Part shown: piece after piece, positions 7,814-14,928 of the stretch
Numbering within the stretch: position 1 is the first letter of the stretch
How the letters are laid out: every line of letters starts with the position of its first letter
Source of the DNA: JAZBPO01 sp036351675
Lineage (GTDB): Bacteria > Pseudomonadota > Gammaproteobacteria > Pseudomonadales > Azotimanducaceae
Assembly: GCA_036351675.1 (NCBI GenBank)
Contig: JAZBPO010000429.1
Coordinates: 1-17,848, forward strand
DNA length: 17,848 nt
Direction of reading: 5' to 3'
Notes under the pieces: model-generated
Database searches by the model: none
What the model saw: the letters and a program-made list of their open reading frames with translations, nothing else
Told to the model about the DNA's origin: nothing
Made by a program: the position numbers and the translations under genes

Positions 7814-9034
7814 TCAGGCCGCGCGCCCGCGCACCCGGAAGCGCAGCGGCAGCGACTTCGGCCCGGAGATGAAGTTCGAGGCGAGCCATTCCGCATCCCC
7901 GGCCGGCTCGAAGTCCGTCAGGCGCGTGAAGGTCTCGCGCAGCAGTTCGTCGATCTCCACGCGGGCCACGTGCTGACCGAGGCAGATGTGCGTACCACCG
8001 CCGAAGGCGACGTGCCGGTTCGGTCGCCGCGACGGATCGAAGCGGTCCGGCGCATCGAAGACCTGCGCGTCACGGTTCGCGGCACCGTAGTACATGACGA
8101 CCTTGTCGCCGGCGCGGACGCGGCGCCCGGCGATCTCCACGTCGCGCGTCGCCGTGCGGCGCATGTAGACCACGGGCGAGCACCAGCGCAGCAGCTCGTC
8201 ACGCGTGGACGGCAGTCGCCCGTCCAGGTCCTCGAGCAGCCAGGCGAAGGCCTCCGGATGCGCGAGCAGCGCGAGCAGGCCGCTGCCCACGAGATTCCGC
8301 GTGGTGTCGCCGCCCGCGTCGATGAGCAGCATGAAGAAGAGCAGGAAGTCCTGGTCGTCGAGGCGCCGGCCGTCGACCTCGGCGTGCAGCAGACGCGAGG
8401 CGAGGTCGTCCGTGGGCCGGGCCCGCTTCTCCGCGATGACGCCGGCGCCGTACTCGAACATCCTCGCGATCGCCTCCGCCTGGGCGCCTTCCGGCAACAC
8501 CTCCGGGGCCGTGTGGATGATCTCCGTGAGCTCGTACAGGCGCCGACCGTCGTCGAGCGGCAGACCCATGAGGCGCGCGATCACGTAGGACGGCATCTCT
8601 CCCGCCACGGCGCTCACGAAGTCGACGGGCTCCCGCCCTCCGTCCGAGCGCTCGATGGCCGCGTCGACGATCTCGCGCGCGAAGTCGCGGATCCAGGGTG
8701 CCATCTCCATGGCAGGCGCCTGGGTGAACTCGCGGCTGATGAGCTTCCGGTACTCCGTGTGCAGCGGCGGGTCCATCATCAGCATCATCTTGTGCTCGGG
8801 ATCCACCGACGCGTGCGACGGATCCGGGTCGGCGATCATGATCGTCGGCTCCGAGGAGAAGGTCGCCGGATCCATGCCGATGCGGCGCACGTCGGCCTGG
8901 CGCGTGACGGCCCAGAAGCCGCGGCCGCCCGGCTCCTCGTGCCAGTGACAGGGATCGTTGTTGCGCAGCCACGCGTACTGGTCGAAGGGGTGCCCCTCCG
9001 CGAAGCTCCCCGGGTCCAGTAGATCGATCTTCAT
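7814..9034 (-). CDS. Cytochrome P450 (bacterial soluble class, not CYP153)
   Basis: A 406-residue soluble monooxygenase. It has the oxygen-activation motif AGGDTT (240-245), the K-helix E280xxR283, MRRTATRDVEIAGRRVRAGDKV (291-312) leading to the meander, and the heme loop FGGGTHICLG with ligand C351. The MMLMMDPPLHTEYRKLISREFT segment (83-104) and the overall pattern resemble the actinobacterial/proteobacterial group that includes sterol-, terpene- and fatty-acid-oxidising enzymes such as CYP125/CYP142. That relationship is only a resemblance; I cannot assign a CYP family. The ATG at 9034 follows a strong GGAGGAGGGA ribosome binding site. It leads an operon with pirin and SDR genes. No ferredoxin or reductase is encoded nearby. 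Confidence 0.92.
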   Translation of the reverse strand: MKIDLLDPGSFAEGHPFDQYAWLRNNDPCHWHEEPGGRGFWAVTRQADVRRIGMDPATFSSEPTIMIADPDPSHASVDPEHKMMLMMDPPLHTEYRKLISREFTQAPAMEMAPWIRDFAREIVDAAIERSDGGREPVDFVSAVAGEMPSYVIARLMGLPLDDGRRLYELTEIIHTAPEVLPEGAQAEAIARMFEYGAGVIAEKRARPTDDLASRLLHAEVDGRRLDDQDFLLFFMLLIDAGGDTTRNLVGSGLLALLAHPEAFAWLLEDLDGRLPSTRDELLRWCSPVVYMRRTATRDVEIAGRRVRAGDKVVMYYGAANRDAQVFDAPDRFDPSRRPNRHVAFGGGTHICLGQHVARVEIDELLRETFTRLTDFEPAGDAEWLASNFISGPKSLPLRFRVRGRAA

Positions 9035-9157
9035 GCGGTCCCTCCTCCGGCGCGGGCCGACGCTACCGCGCCGTTCGTCGCCGCGCCAGCAGCCCCTTCC
9101 CCGGCGCCGGCCAAGTCACGACACTGTGGCCTTCCGTGCATCCGGCAGCAGACCGAC
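9035..9157. promoter_or_regulatory. Divergent intergenic region between the second P450 operon and the esterase gene
   Basis: A 123-bp gap that must drive the P450-pirin-SDR operon leftward and the alpha/beta-hydrolase gene rightward. It is GC-rich and contains the palindrome CCGGCGCCGG. I see no sequence close to sigma-70 consensus elements. The left edge holds the strong ribosome binding site of the P450 gene; the right edge has no clear site before the esterase ATG. Confidence 0.3.
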
Positions 9158-9961
9158 ATGAACCTGGCAGAACTCCGGCAGCGCCTCGGCCTCGTCGTGG
9201 TCAACGCCATCGCGCACAGCGTACCGGCGACGCGGGAACAGGTGGCCTACGGCCATACGCCGCGCCACCACCTCGACTGGTATCGCCGTAGGGGCGGCGA
9301 GCGACGGCCGACCGTGCTGTTCTTCTACGGCGGCAACTGGCGCTCCGGTCGGCGCCAGGACTATCGCTTCGTCGCCGACACGCTGATGACGCTCGACTGC
9401 GACGTCGTCGTCCCGGACTACCGCCTCTATCCGCACGTGCGCTTCTCGGAGATCCTCCAGGACGCCCGCGAAGCCACGGAAGCGGTGCTGGCGCGCCTTC
9501 CGGAAGGCGAACCGCTCGTGCTCATGGGCCACTCCGCAGGCGCCCAGCTCGCGGCGCTGCTGACCCTGGATGCGAGCCTGCTCCGGGACCCGTCCCGCAT
9601 CGCGGGCTGCATCGGCCTCGCCGGACCCTACGACTTCTACCCCTTCACGGAGGACGATCACTGGGAGCTGTTCGGTCCCGAGGAAGCCTATCCGTCGTCG
9701 CAGCCCGTCAACTTCGTCCGCGCCGACGCCGCGCCGCTGTACCTGCTCCACGGCGAGACGGACCAGCGCGTGCACCGCGGCCACTCGAAGAGCCTGATGG
9801 AGAAGCAGCGCGCCGCCGGCGGCGTCGCCGAGCGCGAGGTCTACCCGGGCATGGGGCACGTCGAGATCATCGTCGAGTTCACGCGCCTGCACCGACGCCG
9901 CAGCGCCGTCGTGCGCGACATCGGACGCTTCGTGCAGCGCGTGGCGGGCGGGGCAGGCTGA
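9158..9961 (+). CDS. Alpha/beta-hydrolase, carboxylesterase-like
   Basis: A 267-residue serine hydrolase of the esterase/BD-FAE-like group, likely cytoplasmic since no signal peptide is visible. The oxyanion-hole motif, usually HGGG, appears as YGGNW (57-61). The nucleophile elbow is GHSAGA with S126. The acid is probably D202 in HGETDQRV, and the base H234 in GMGHVE. The DYRLYP strand (87-92) is also typical of this fold. It probably hydrolyses short-chain esters or formamides; the exact substrate is unknown. The ATG start lacks a good ribosome binding site, so a start a few codons downstream cannot be excluded. It is divergent from the P450 operon and converges on gabD with an 8-bp gap. Confidence 0.88.
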   Translation: MNLAELRQRLGLVVVNAIAHSVPATREQVAYGHTPRHHLDWYRRRGGERRPTVLFFYGGNWRSGRRQDYRFVADTLMTLDCDVVVPDYRLYPHVRFSEILQDAREATEAVLARLPEGEPLVLMGHSAGAQLAALLTLDASLLRDPSRIAGCIGLAGPYDFYPFTEDDHWELFGPEEAYPSSQPVNFVRADAAPLYLLHGETDQRVHRGHSKSLMEKQRAAGGVAEREVYPGMGHVEIIVEFTRLHRRRSAVVRDIGRFVQRVAGGAG

Positions 9962-9969
9962 GACACTCC

Positions 9970-11448
9970 TCAGTCCGCGCCGATGCCCCCGAGCAGCACG
10001 TACTTCAGCTCCAGGAACTCCTCCGCCCCGTACTTCGACCCCTCCCGACCGAGACCACTCTCCTTCATGCCACCGAAGGGTGCGACCTCCGTCGACAGCA
10101 CGCCTTCGTTGACGGCGACCATGCCGTACTCGAGCGCCTCCGTGACGCGCCAGACACGACCGAGATCGCGTGCGAAGAAATAGGCGGCGAGGCCGTACTC
10201 CGTGTCGTTCGCGAGGTGCACGGCCTCCTCCTCGGTCTCGAAACGGAACAGGGGCGCCACGGGTCCGAAGGTCTCCTCCCGGAACACGCGCATGGCAGGC
10301 GTCGCGCCGGCGAGGACCGTGGGTGCGTACCAGTTGCGTCCGCGGTCCTCGAGGCGCATGCCGCCGGTGAGCAGCTCCGCGCCGTGCTGCAGCGCGTCGT
10401 CGACGTGCGCCGCCACCTTGTCGACGGCCCGCTCCATGATCAGCGGACCGAGCGCGACGCCGGCCTCGAAACCGTTGCCCTGCTTCATGGCGGCCACCGC
10501 CTCCGTGAGCCGTTCGGCGAAGGCGTCGTGGATGCCATCCTGCACCAGGATGCGGTTGGCGCAGACGCAGGTCTGGCCCGTGTTGCGGAACTTGCAGACG
10601 AGCGCACCCTCCACCGCCGCATCGAGATCGGCGTCGTCGAAGACGATCAGCGGCGCATTGCCGCCGAGCTCCAGGCTCACCTTCTTCACGGTGCCGGACG
10701 CCTGCCTCATGAGCTGCTTGCCGACGGCCGTGGATCCCGTGAAGGCGATCTTCCGTACCGCCTCGTGCTCCGTCAGCTCGAGGCCGATCTGCTCCGCGTC
10801 GGCGCCCGTGACGACGTTGAAGACGCCTCGCGGCACACCGGCCCGTTCAGCGAGTTCGGCCAGCGCCAGCGCCGAGAGGGGCGTCAGCTCCGAAGGCTTG
10901 ATCACGACCGGGCAGCCCACGGCGAGGGCGGGTGCGCACTTGCGCGTGATCATCGCGTTCGGGAAGTTCCAGGGCGTGATGGCGCCGACGACGCCGATCG
11001 GCTGTTTCTGGACGAGGATGCGCCTGCCCGGCGCGTGGTGCGGGATCAGGTCCCCGTAGATGCGCTTGCCCTCTTCCGCGAACCACTCCACGAAGGACGC
11101 GCCGTAGGCGATCTCGCCCCGGCTCTCCGCGAGCGGCTTGCCCTGCTCGGCGGTCATGATGACCGCGAGGTCCTCCTGACTGGCCATGATCAGCTCGAAC
11201 CAGCGCCGCAGGATCGCGCCCCGCTCCTTCGCGGTCCGCGCGCGCCAGGCCGGCCAGGCCGCGGCCGCCGCCTCGATGGCCAGGCGCGTCTCGGCGCGGC
11301 CGAGATCGGGCACCGTCGCGAGCACCGCGCCCGTGGCCGGATCCTCCACCGCGACCGTGCCTCCGGTGCGCGCGTCGATCCAGGCGCCGTCCACGTAGGC
11401 CTGCGTACGCAGCAGGGCCGGATCCTGCAGACGGCTGGAGAGACTCAT
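9970..11448 (-). CDS. gabD: NAD(P)-dependent succinate-semialdehyde dehydrogenase
   Basis: Oxidises succinate semialdehyde (or a similar aldehyde acid) to the carboxylate, typically in 4-aminobutyrate breakdown. The 492 residues match GabD closely over their whole length: ITPWNFPNAMITRK (157-170), the cofactor loop FTGSTAVGK (236-244), the general base E260 in SLELGGNAP, the nucleophile C294 in GQTCVCANR, and the C-terminal EVAPFGGMKESGLGREGSKYG. The TCVC pair (C294, C296) is the position of the redox-switch disulfide known in mammalian SSADH. The ATG at 11448 follows AGGGAG at a good distance; the longer upstream frame shows no family sequence. No gabT or gabP is nearby, so the true substrate may be an aldehyde from the surrounding oxidative genes. 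Divergent from the CIA30-like gene. Confidence 0.9.
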   Translation of the reverse strand: MSLSSRLQDPALLRTQAYVDGAWIDARTGGTVAVEDPATGAVLATVPDLGRAETRLAIEAAAAAWPAWRARTAKERGAILRRWFELIMASQEDLAVIMTAEQGKPLAESRGEIAYGASFVEWFAEEGKRIYGDLIPHHAPGRRILVQKQPIGVVGAITPWNFPNAMITRKCAPALAVGCPVVIKPSELTPLSALALAELAERAGVPRGVFNVVTGADAEQIGLELTEHEAVRKIAFTGSTAVGKQLMRQASGTVKKVSLELGGNAPLIVFDDADLDAAVEGALVCKFRNTGQTCVCANRILVQDGIHDAFAERLTEAVAAMKQGNGFEAGVALGPLIMERAVDKVAAHVDDALQHGAELLTGGMRLEDRGRNWYAPTVLAGATPAMRVFREETFGPVAPLFRFETEEEAVHLANDTEYGLAAYFFARDLGRVWRVTEALEYGMVAVNEGVLSTEVAPFGGMKESGLGREGSKYGAEEFLELKYVLLGGIGAD

Positions 11449-11553
11449 GCGGGACTCCCTGTGGTTTCCTGTGGTTTCGGTGGGCCCGCCGAACGGGACG
11501 ATGAACGAACGAGAGCCTACGGAACCGCCATCGAACCTGCACGGAGTCCACCC
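11449..11553. promoter_or_regulatory. Divergent intergenic region gabD / CIA30-like gene, with a 10-bp tandem duplication
   Basis: A 105-bp gap serving both genes. It contains an exact tandem duplication of CTGTGGTTTC (11459-11468 and 11469-11478), immediately upstream of the gabD ribosome binding site when read on the minus strand. The repeat could be a paired regulator site or replication slippage. No clear -35/-10 pair is visible. On the plus strand GGAG (11543-11546) sits 7 nt before the CIA30-like ATG. Confidence 0.4.
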
Positions 11554-12096
11554 ATGATCGTCCGAGCCCTGCTGCCGACGCTCCTGCTGCTCGCAGTGGC
11601 GGCCGAAGGCGCGCAGCATGACGCCATGCTGCTCACGGACTTCACGGACGCGGTCGACCCCGGCTGGTACGTCGTCAACGACGACGTCATGGGCGGTCGT
11701 TCGAGCGGTGACTTCCGCATCGAGGACGGCGTACTGCACTTCGCCGGCCGCACGAACACGAACGGCGGCGGCTTCTCCTCGATCCGCTCGCGCCCCGCCC
11801 TGCCCTCGCTCGCCGGCCGCGGCGCGATCGTGCTGCGGGCCCGGGGCGACGGTCGCCGCTACGTGTTCCGACTGGAGAGCGACGACGGCGTGGCCTACTG
11901 GGCGGACTTCGAGCCGCCCGCCGGCGAGTGGTCGACGGTGCACGTCCCCTTCGCGGACTTCAGGCCGCGCTTCCGCGGCCGCTGGCTGGCGAGCCCGGCC
12001 CTCGACCCGGCCCGCATCGTGGCCCTCGGCCTCATGTGCTACGACGGCCGCGACGGACCCTTCCGCCTCGAGGTGCAGCGCATCTCGGCCGAATGA
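11554..12096 (+). CDS. CIA30 (NDUFAF1-like) family protein with signal peptide
   Basis: A 180-residue protein of the CIA30 family, a galactose-binding-like beta-sandwich. The eukaryotic namesake helps assemble mitochondrial complex I; the role of the bacterial homologues is not established. Family marks are the VNDDVMGGRSSG stretch (41-52) and NGGGFSSIRS (70-79), followed by a run of beta strands ending in GLMCYDGRDGPFRLEVQRI. The first 20 or so residues (MIVRALLPTLLLLAVAAEGA) form an Arg plus a hydrophobic stretch, which looks like a Sec signal peptide; a cleavage site around residue 17-20 is likely. The product would be periplasmic, which argues against a direct complex I matrix-side role. 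ATG 11554 is supported by an upstream GGAG. It is followed by a 299-bp hairpin-rich gap. Confidence 0.83.
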   Translation: MIVRALLPTLLLLAVAAEGAQHDAMLLTDFTDAVDPGWYVVNDDVMGGRSSGDFRIEDGVLHFAGRTNTNGGGFSSIRSRPALPSLAGRGAIVLRARGDGRRYVFRLESDDGVAYWADFEPPAGEWSTVHVPFADFRPRFRGRWLASPALDPARIVALGLMCYDGRDGPFRLEVQRISAE

Positions 12097-12157
12097 GGCG
12101 CATTCCGCCGTTCACGATGCGACACACGCCAGCAGCGGCCGAGGTCGTCGCATTCGG

Positions 12158-12236
12158 GCTTCCGGGGCGCTGAGCACCACCCAGGGGGCAAGGGCGACGG
12201 GTGAGCCCCCTGGGCGGCGCTCAGCGCCCGGGAAGC
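12158..12236. repeat. Hairpin 1: long inverted repeat of the 3' hairpin island
   Basis: The outer arms are 12158-12175 (GCTTCCGGGGCGCTGAGC) and 12219-12236, complementary at 17 of 18 positions (one G/G mismatch at 12164/12230). The inner arms 12180-12189 and 12205-12214 (CCCAGGGGGC against GCCCCCTGGG) are a perfect 10 bp. A small internal loop separates the two stems, and the terminal loop is 15 nt. It begins 61 nt after the CIA30-like stop codon. No T-tract follows, so it is not a textbook intrinsic terminator. Its core resembles the reverse complement of the core of hairpin 3. Confidence 0.9.
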
Positions 12237-12238
12237 CC

Positions 12239-12292
12239 TCGTTCAACCGTGTCGCGCGTGAGAAGACCATCGGAATCCCGCGACACGAACGA
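12239..12292. repeat. Hairpin 2: central inverted repeat of the hairpin island
   Basis: A perfect 9-bp inverted repeat, CGTGTCGCG (12248-12256) and CGCGACACG (12279-12287), separated by 22 nt. An alternative register joins GTGTCGCG with an outer TCGTTC/GAACGA stem through a 4-nt bulge, giving about 14 bp. It sits midway between the two larger hairpins, so the island is roughly symmetric. Confidence 0.75.
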
Positions 12293-12298
12293 TCGAGG

Positions 12299-12374
12299 GC
12301 CGGTGCGGTGCCCGCTCGCCGCAGGGGGCTCAACCCCGCCCTTGCCCCCTGCGGTGAGCGGGCACCGTGCCGGC
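12299..12374. repeat. Hairpin 3: 31-bp stem with 14-nt loop
   Basis: The arms 12299-12329 and 12344-12374 are each 31 nt and pair over their full length. Twenty-eight pairs are Watson-Crick. The other three (12304/12369, 12305/12368, 12318/12355) would be G-U wobbles if the plus strand is transcribed, but A-C mismatches in minus-strand RNA. The loop is 12330-12343. The stem ends 21 bp before the stop codon of the convergent MoaD-like gene. No T-tract follows on either side. Confidence 0.92.
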
Positions 12375-12395
12375 CCGGATGCGAGGCGCTCAGCC

Positions 12396-12641
12396 TCAGC
12401 CGCCGCCGAGGCGAGTGATGAAGTGCACTTCCGTGTCGTCGGAGAGCGCCTCGAGGAGGGGCTCCTCGATGATGTCGCCGTCGAGGACCACGGCGTGGTC
12501 CTTCTCGAGGGCGTCGCGCACACCGGGGAAGCGCGCGTCGAGCGCCGCCATCATCGACCGGTAGTCGGGAGCGTCGATCTCGTGGACGAGCGCGTCGCCC
12601 ACGAGATGGGCGACGCGCTGCGGGAGGTGCACCTTCGCCAA
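12396..12641 (-). CDS. MoaD/ThiS-family sulfur-carrier protein
   Basis: An 81-residue beta-grasp (ubiquitin-like) protein. The length, the HLPQRV first strand, the FPGVRDALEKD middle segment, the VVLDGDII strand and the Gly-rich C-terminus (TRLGGG) fit MoaD/ThiS. In that family a C-terminal Gly-Gly is adenylated and turned into a thiocarboxylate that donates sulfur, in MoaD's case to build molybdopterin. Here the tail ends in three glycines. It is the fourth gene after the three molybdenum hydroxylase subunits, 4 nt after the Mo-subunit stop, so it probably serves that enzyme, but no MoaE or MoeB is visible. The first possible start is TTG at 12641; GTG at 12632 is an alternative. Neither has a strong ribosome binding site, which suggests coupled translation. 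Confidence 0.8.
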   Translation of the reverse strand: MAKVHLPQRVAHLVGDALVHEIDAPDYRSMMAALDARFPGVRDALEKDHAVVLDGDIIEEPLLEALSDDTEVHFITRLGGG

Positions 12642-12645
12642 GACG

Positions 12646-14928
12646 TCAGCCGCCGAGGATGGCGTCCCCGCCCGCGTCGAGGTTCGCGAGCACCTTGTGC
12701 GGCGCGAGCGGCAGGTGCGTCATGCGCACGCCGGTCGCGCGCGCCACGGCGTTCGCCACCGCCGCCAGGGGGGCGACGATGGGCGTCTCGCCGACGCCCC
12801 GGACCCCGTAGGGATGGCCCGGATTCGGCACCTCGATGATCTGCGTGTCGATCATGGGCAGATCCGAGGCGACGGGGATCCGGTAGTCGAGGAAGCCCGC
12901 GTTCTGCATCACGCCCCGCTCGTCGTAGACGTACTCCTCGTTCAGCGCCCAGCCGATGCCCTGCACGGCGCCGCCCTGGAGCTGGCCCTCCACGTAGGCC
13001 GGGTGGATCGCCTTGCCCGCATCCTGGATGGCGGTGAAGGCGGTGACGTCCACCTTGCCGGTCTCCCGGTCCACGGCCGCGTCGCAGATGTTGACGGAGA
13101 AGCCCGGCCCCGCTCCGCGGGCGTTGAGCGACGCCCGGCCGAGGAGCGGCCCGCCGGTCTTCGCCGTCATGGCCGCCATGTCCGCGAGCGAGAGCGGCTT
13201 CGCGTCCGTGTTCACGCCGGGCTTCGGAACGACCCGACCGTCGACGTAGTCGACCATCTCCGCATCCAGGCTCCAGAGCGCCGCTGCGCGTGCCTTGAGC
13301 TGACCGACGATGTCGCGCGCGGCCTCGATCACGGCCATGCCGGTGGCGAAGGTCACGCGCGAACCACCCGTGACGTTGGTGAAGCCCGCGGTCTCCGTGT
13401 CGGCGACCACCACGCGCACCTGCTCGTAGGGGACGCCGAGTTCCTCGGCGGCCATGAGCGCCATGGACGCACGCGAACCGCCGATGTCCGGATTGCCCTC
13501 GATGACGGTCACCGTGCCGTCCTCGTTGACGTGCACCTCGGCCGAGGACTGCATGCCGGCGTTGAACCAGAAGCCGACGGCGACGCCCCGCCCCTCGCCC
13601 GCGGCGACGGGCTTCGCGTAGTTCGGATGGGCCTTCGCGGCCTGCAGACACTCGATCAGACCGATGGCTCGGAACTTCGGCCCGTAGGTGGCCTGATCGC
13701 CCTCGCTCACGGCGTTCGCGAGACGCAGGTCGATCGGGTCCATGCCGATCTCGCGCGCGATCTCGTCGAGGGCGGACTCCACGGCGAAGTTGGACTGCGG
13801 TGCGCCCGGTGCGCGATAGGCCGCGACCTTCGGCTTGTTGACCAGCACGTCGTAGCCCTCGATGCGGAAGTTCGGGCACTTGTACGGCGCGAAGGCACAC
13901 ATGACACCCGGCCCCATGGGCGAGCCCTTGTAGGCGCCGGCCTCGTAGCCGAGCCAGGCGTACATGGCCGTGAGCGTGCCGTCACGCTTCGCACCGATCC
14001 TCACCTTCGCCTTGCAGGCGGAGGCCGGACCCGAGGCACGGAACACCTCCTCGCGCGTCATGGTGCGCTTCACGGGACGGCCCGCCTTCTTCGACAGCAG
14101 CACCGCGACCGGCTCCAGGTAGATCGTGGTCTTGCCGCCGAAGCCGCCACCGATCTCCGCCGGGATCACCTTCAGGCTGCCGACGGACACGCCGAGCACC
14201 TTCGCCGACATGGAGCGGATGTCGAAGGCGCCCTGCGAGGAACACCAGATCACCGACTGATCGTCCTGGCCCCAGCGCGCGACGCAGGCGTGCGGTTCGA
14301 TGTAGCCCTGGTGCACGGTCGGCGTGTGATAGGTGCGCTCCACCACCACGTCCGCTTCGGCGAAGCCGGCGTCGAGATCGCCACCCGCGAGCTCCATCAC
14401 CGCGGCGACGTTCGAGGCCCGGCTCGGCTTCTCGGGCAGGCCTTCCGTGAACAGCTGTTCGTCGAGGAGCGGCGCATCGTCGGCCATGGCCGCGTCGAGA
14501 TCGAGCACCGGCGTCAGCACTTCGTAATCGACCTCGACCAGGCGCGCGGCCTCGTTCGCGATGCGCTGACTGGTCGCACACACCGCCGCGACCGCGTGGC
14601 CGTGGTAGAGCGCCTTGGCCCGCGCCATGACGTTGGCCGCCATGTCCGCATAATCGCCGCCGCCCTCGCCGCCCTCGATGTCGCCGTGGGCCACGGAGGG
14701 GAAATCGCCGCCGGTCACCACCGCCTTGACGCCGTCGAGGGCCAGCGCCCTCGAGACGTCGATGCCGCGGATCAGGGCGTGGGCATGCGGCGAGCGCACC
14801 ACCGCTCCGTAGAGCATGCCGGGCATGGCGAAGTCGGCGCCGTAGTTGGCGCGCCCGGTGACCTTGTCGACGCCGTCCGGGCGGATCGGGCGCGTGCCGA
14901 CGTATCGGAAATCCCTCGCTTCGGCCAT
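12646..14928 (-). CDS. Molybdenum hydroxylase large (Mo-binding) subunit, xanthine dehydrogenase/aldehyde oxidase family
   Basis: The 760-residue catalytic subunit of a three-part molybdenum hydroxylase, which inserts oxygen from water into an aldehyde or heterocycle. Visible marks are the family N-terminus RPDGVDKVTGRANYGADFAMPGML (16-39), SSQGAFDIRSMSAKVLGV (230-247), the cofactor-binding GGGFGGK (260-266), the active-site loop AYRAPGAPQ (370-378) and the catalytic glutamate E714 in RGVGETP, where GVGEPP is usual. The loop is neither AYxCSFR nor AYRGAGR, so it is not a typical form I or II CO dehydrogenase. The start ATG shares one base with the stop of the [2Fe-2S] subunit (TGATG). The substrate is unknown. 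The cytoplasmic holoenzyme would need molybdopterin and a sulfurase-type maturation factor, not seen here. Confidence 0.95.
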   Translation of the reverse strand: MAEARDFRYVGTRPIRPDGVDKVTGRANYGADFAMPGMLYGAVVRSPHAHALIRGIDVSRALALDGVKAVVTGGDFPSVAHGDIEGGEGGGDYADMAANVMARAKALYHGHAVAAVCATSQRIANEAARLVEVDYEVLTPVLDLDAAMADDAPLLDEQLFTEGLPEKPSRASNVAAVMELAGGDLDAGFAEADVVVERTYHTPTVHQGYIEPHACVARWGQDDQSVIWCSSQGAFDIRSMSAKVLGVSVGSLKVIPAEIGGGFGGKTTIYLEPVAVLLSKKAGRPVKRTMTREEVFRASGPASACKAKVRIGAKRDGTLTAMYAWLGYEAGAYKGSPMGPGVMCAFAPYKCPNFRIEGYDVLVNKPKVAAYRAPGAPQSNFAVESALDEIAREIGMDPIDLRLANAVSEGDQATYGPKFRAIGLIECLQAAKAHPNYAKPVAAGEGRGVAVGFWFNAGMQSSAEVHVNEDGTVTVIEGNPDIGGSRASMALMAAEELGVPYEQVRVVVADTETAGFTNVTGGSRVTFATGMAVIEAARDIVGQLKARAAALWSLDAEMVDYVDGRVVPKPGVNTDAKPLSLADMAAMTAKTGGPLLGRASLNARGAGPGFSVNICDAAVDRETGKVDVTAFTAIQDAGKAIHPAYVEGQLQGGAVQGIGWALNEEYVYDERGVMQNAGFLDYRIPVASDLPMIDTQIIEVPNPGHPYGVRGVGETPIVAPLAAVANAVARATGVRMTHLPLAPHKVLANLDAGGDAILGG

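Noticed and set aside
10216..11553. A long N-terminal extension of the CIA30-like frame
   Set aside because: It is antisense to gabD. The signal peptide after ATG 11554 marks the true start.
12112..12333. Small open frames inside the hairpin island (for example a 73-codon minus-strand frame)
   Set aside because: They run through the inverted repeats, have no ribosome binding site and show no protein pattern.
12158..12374. Rho-independent terminators for the CIA30-like and MoaD-like genes
   Set aside because: The stems are strong, but no T-tract follows any of them on either strand and the stems are far longer than typical terminators. Rho-dependent or processing roles remain possible.
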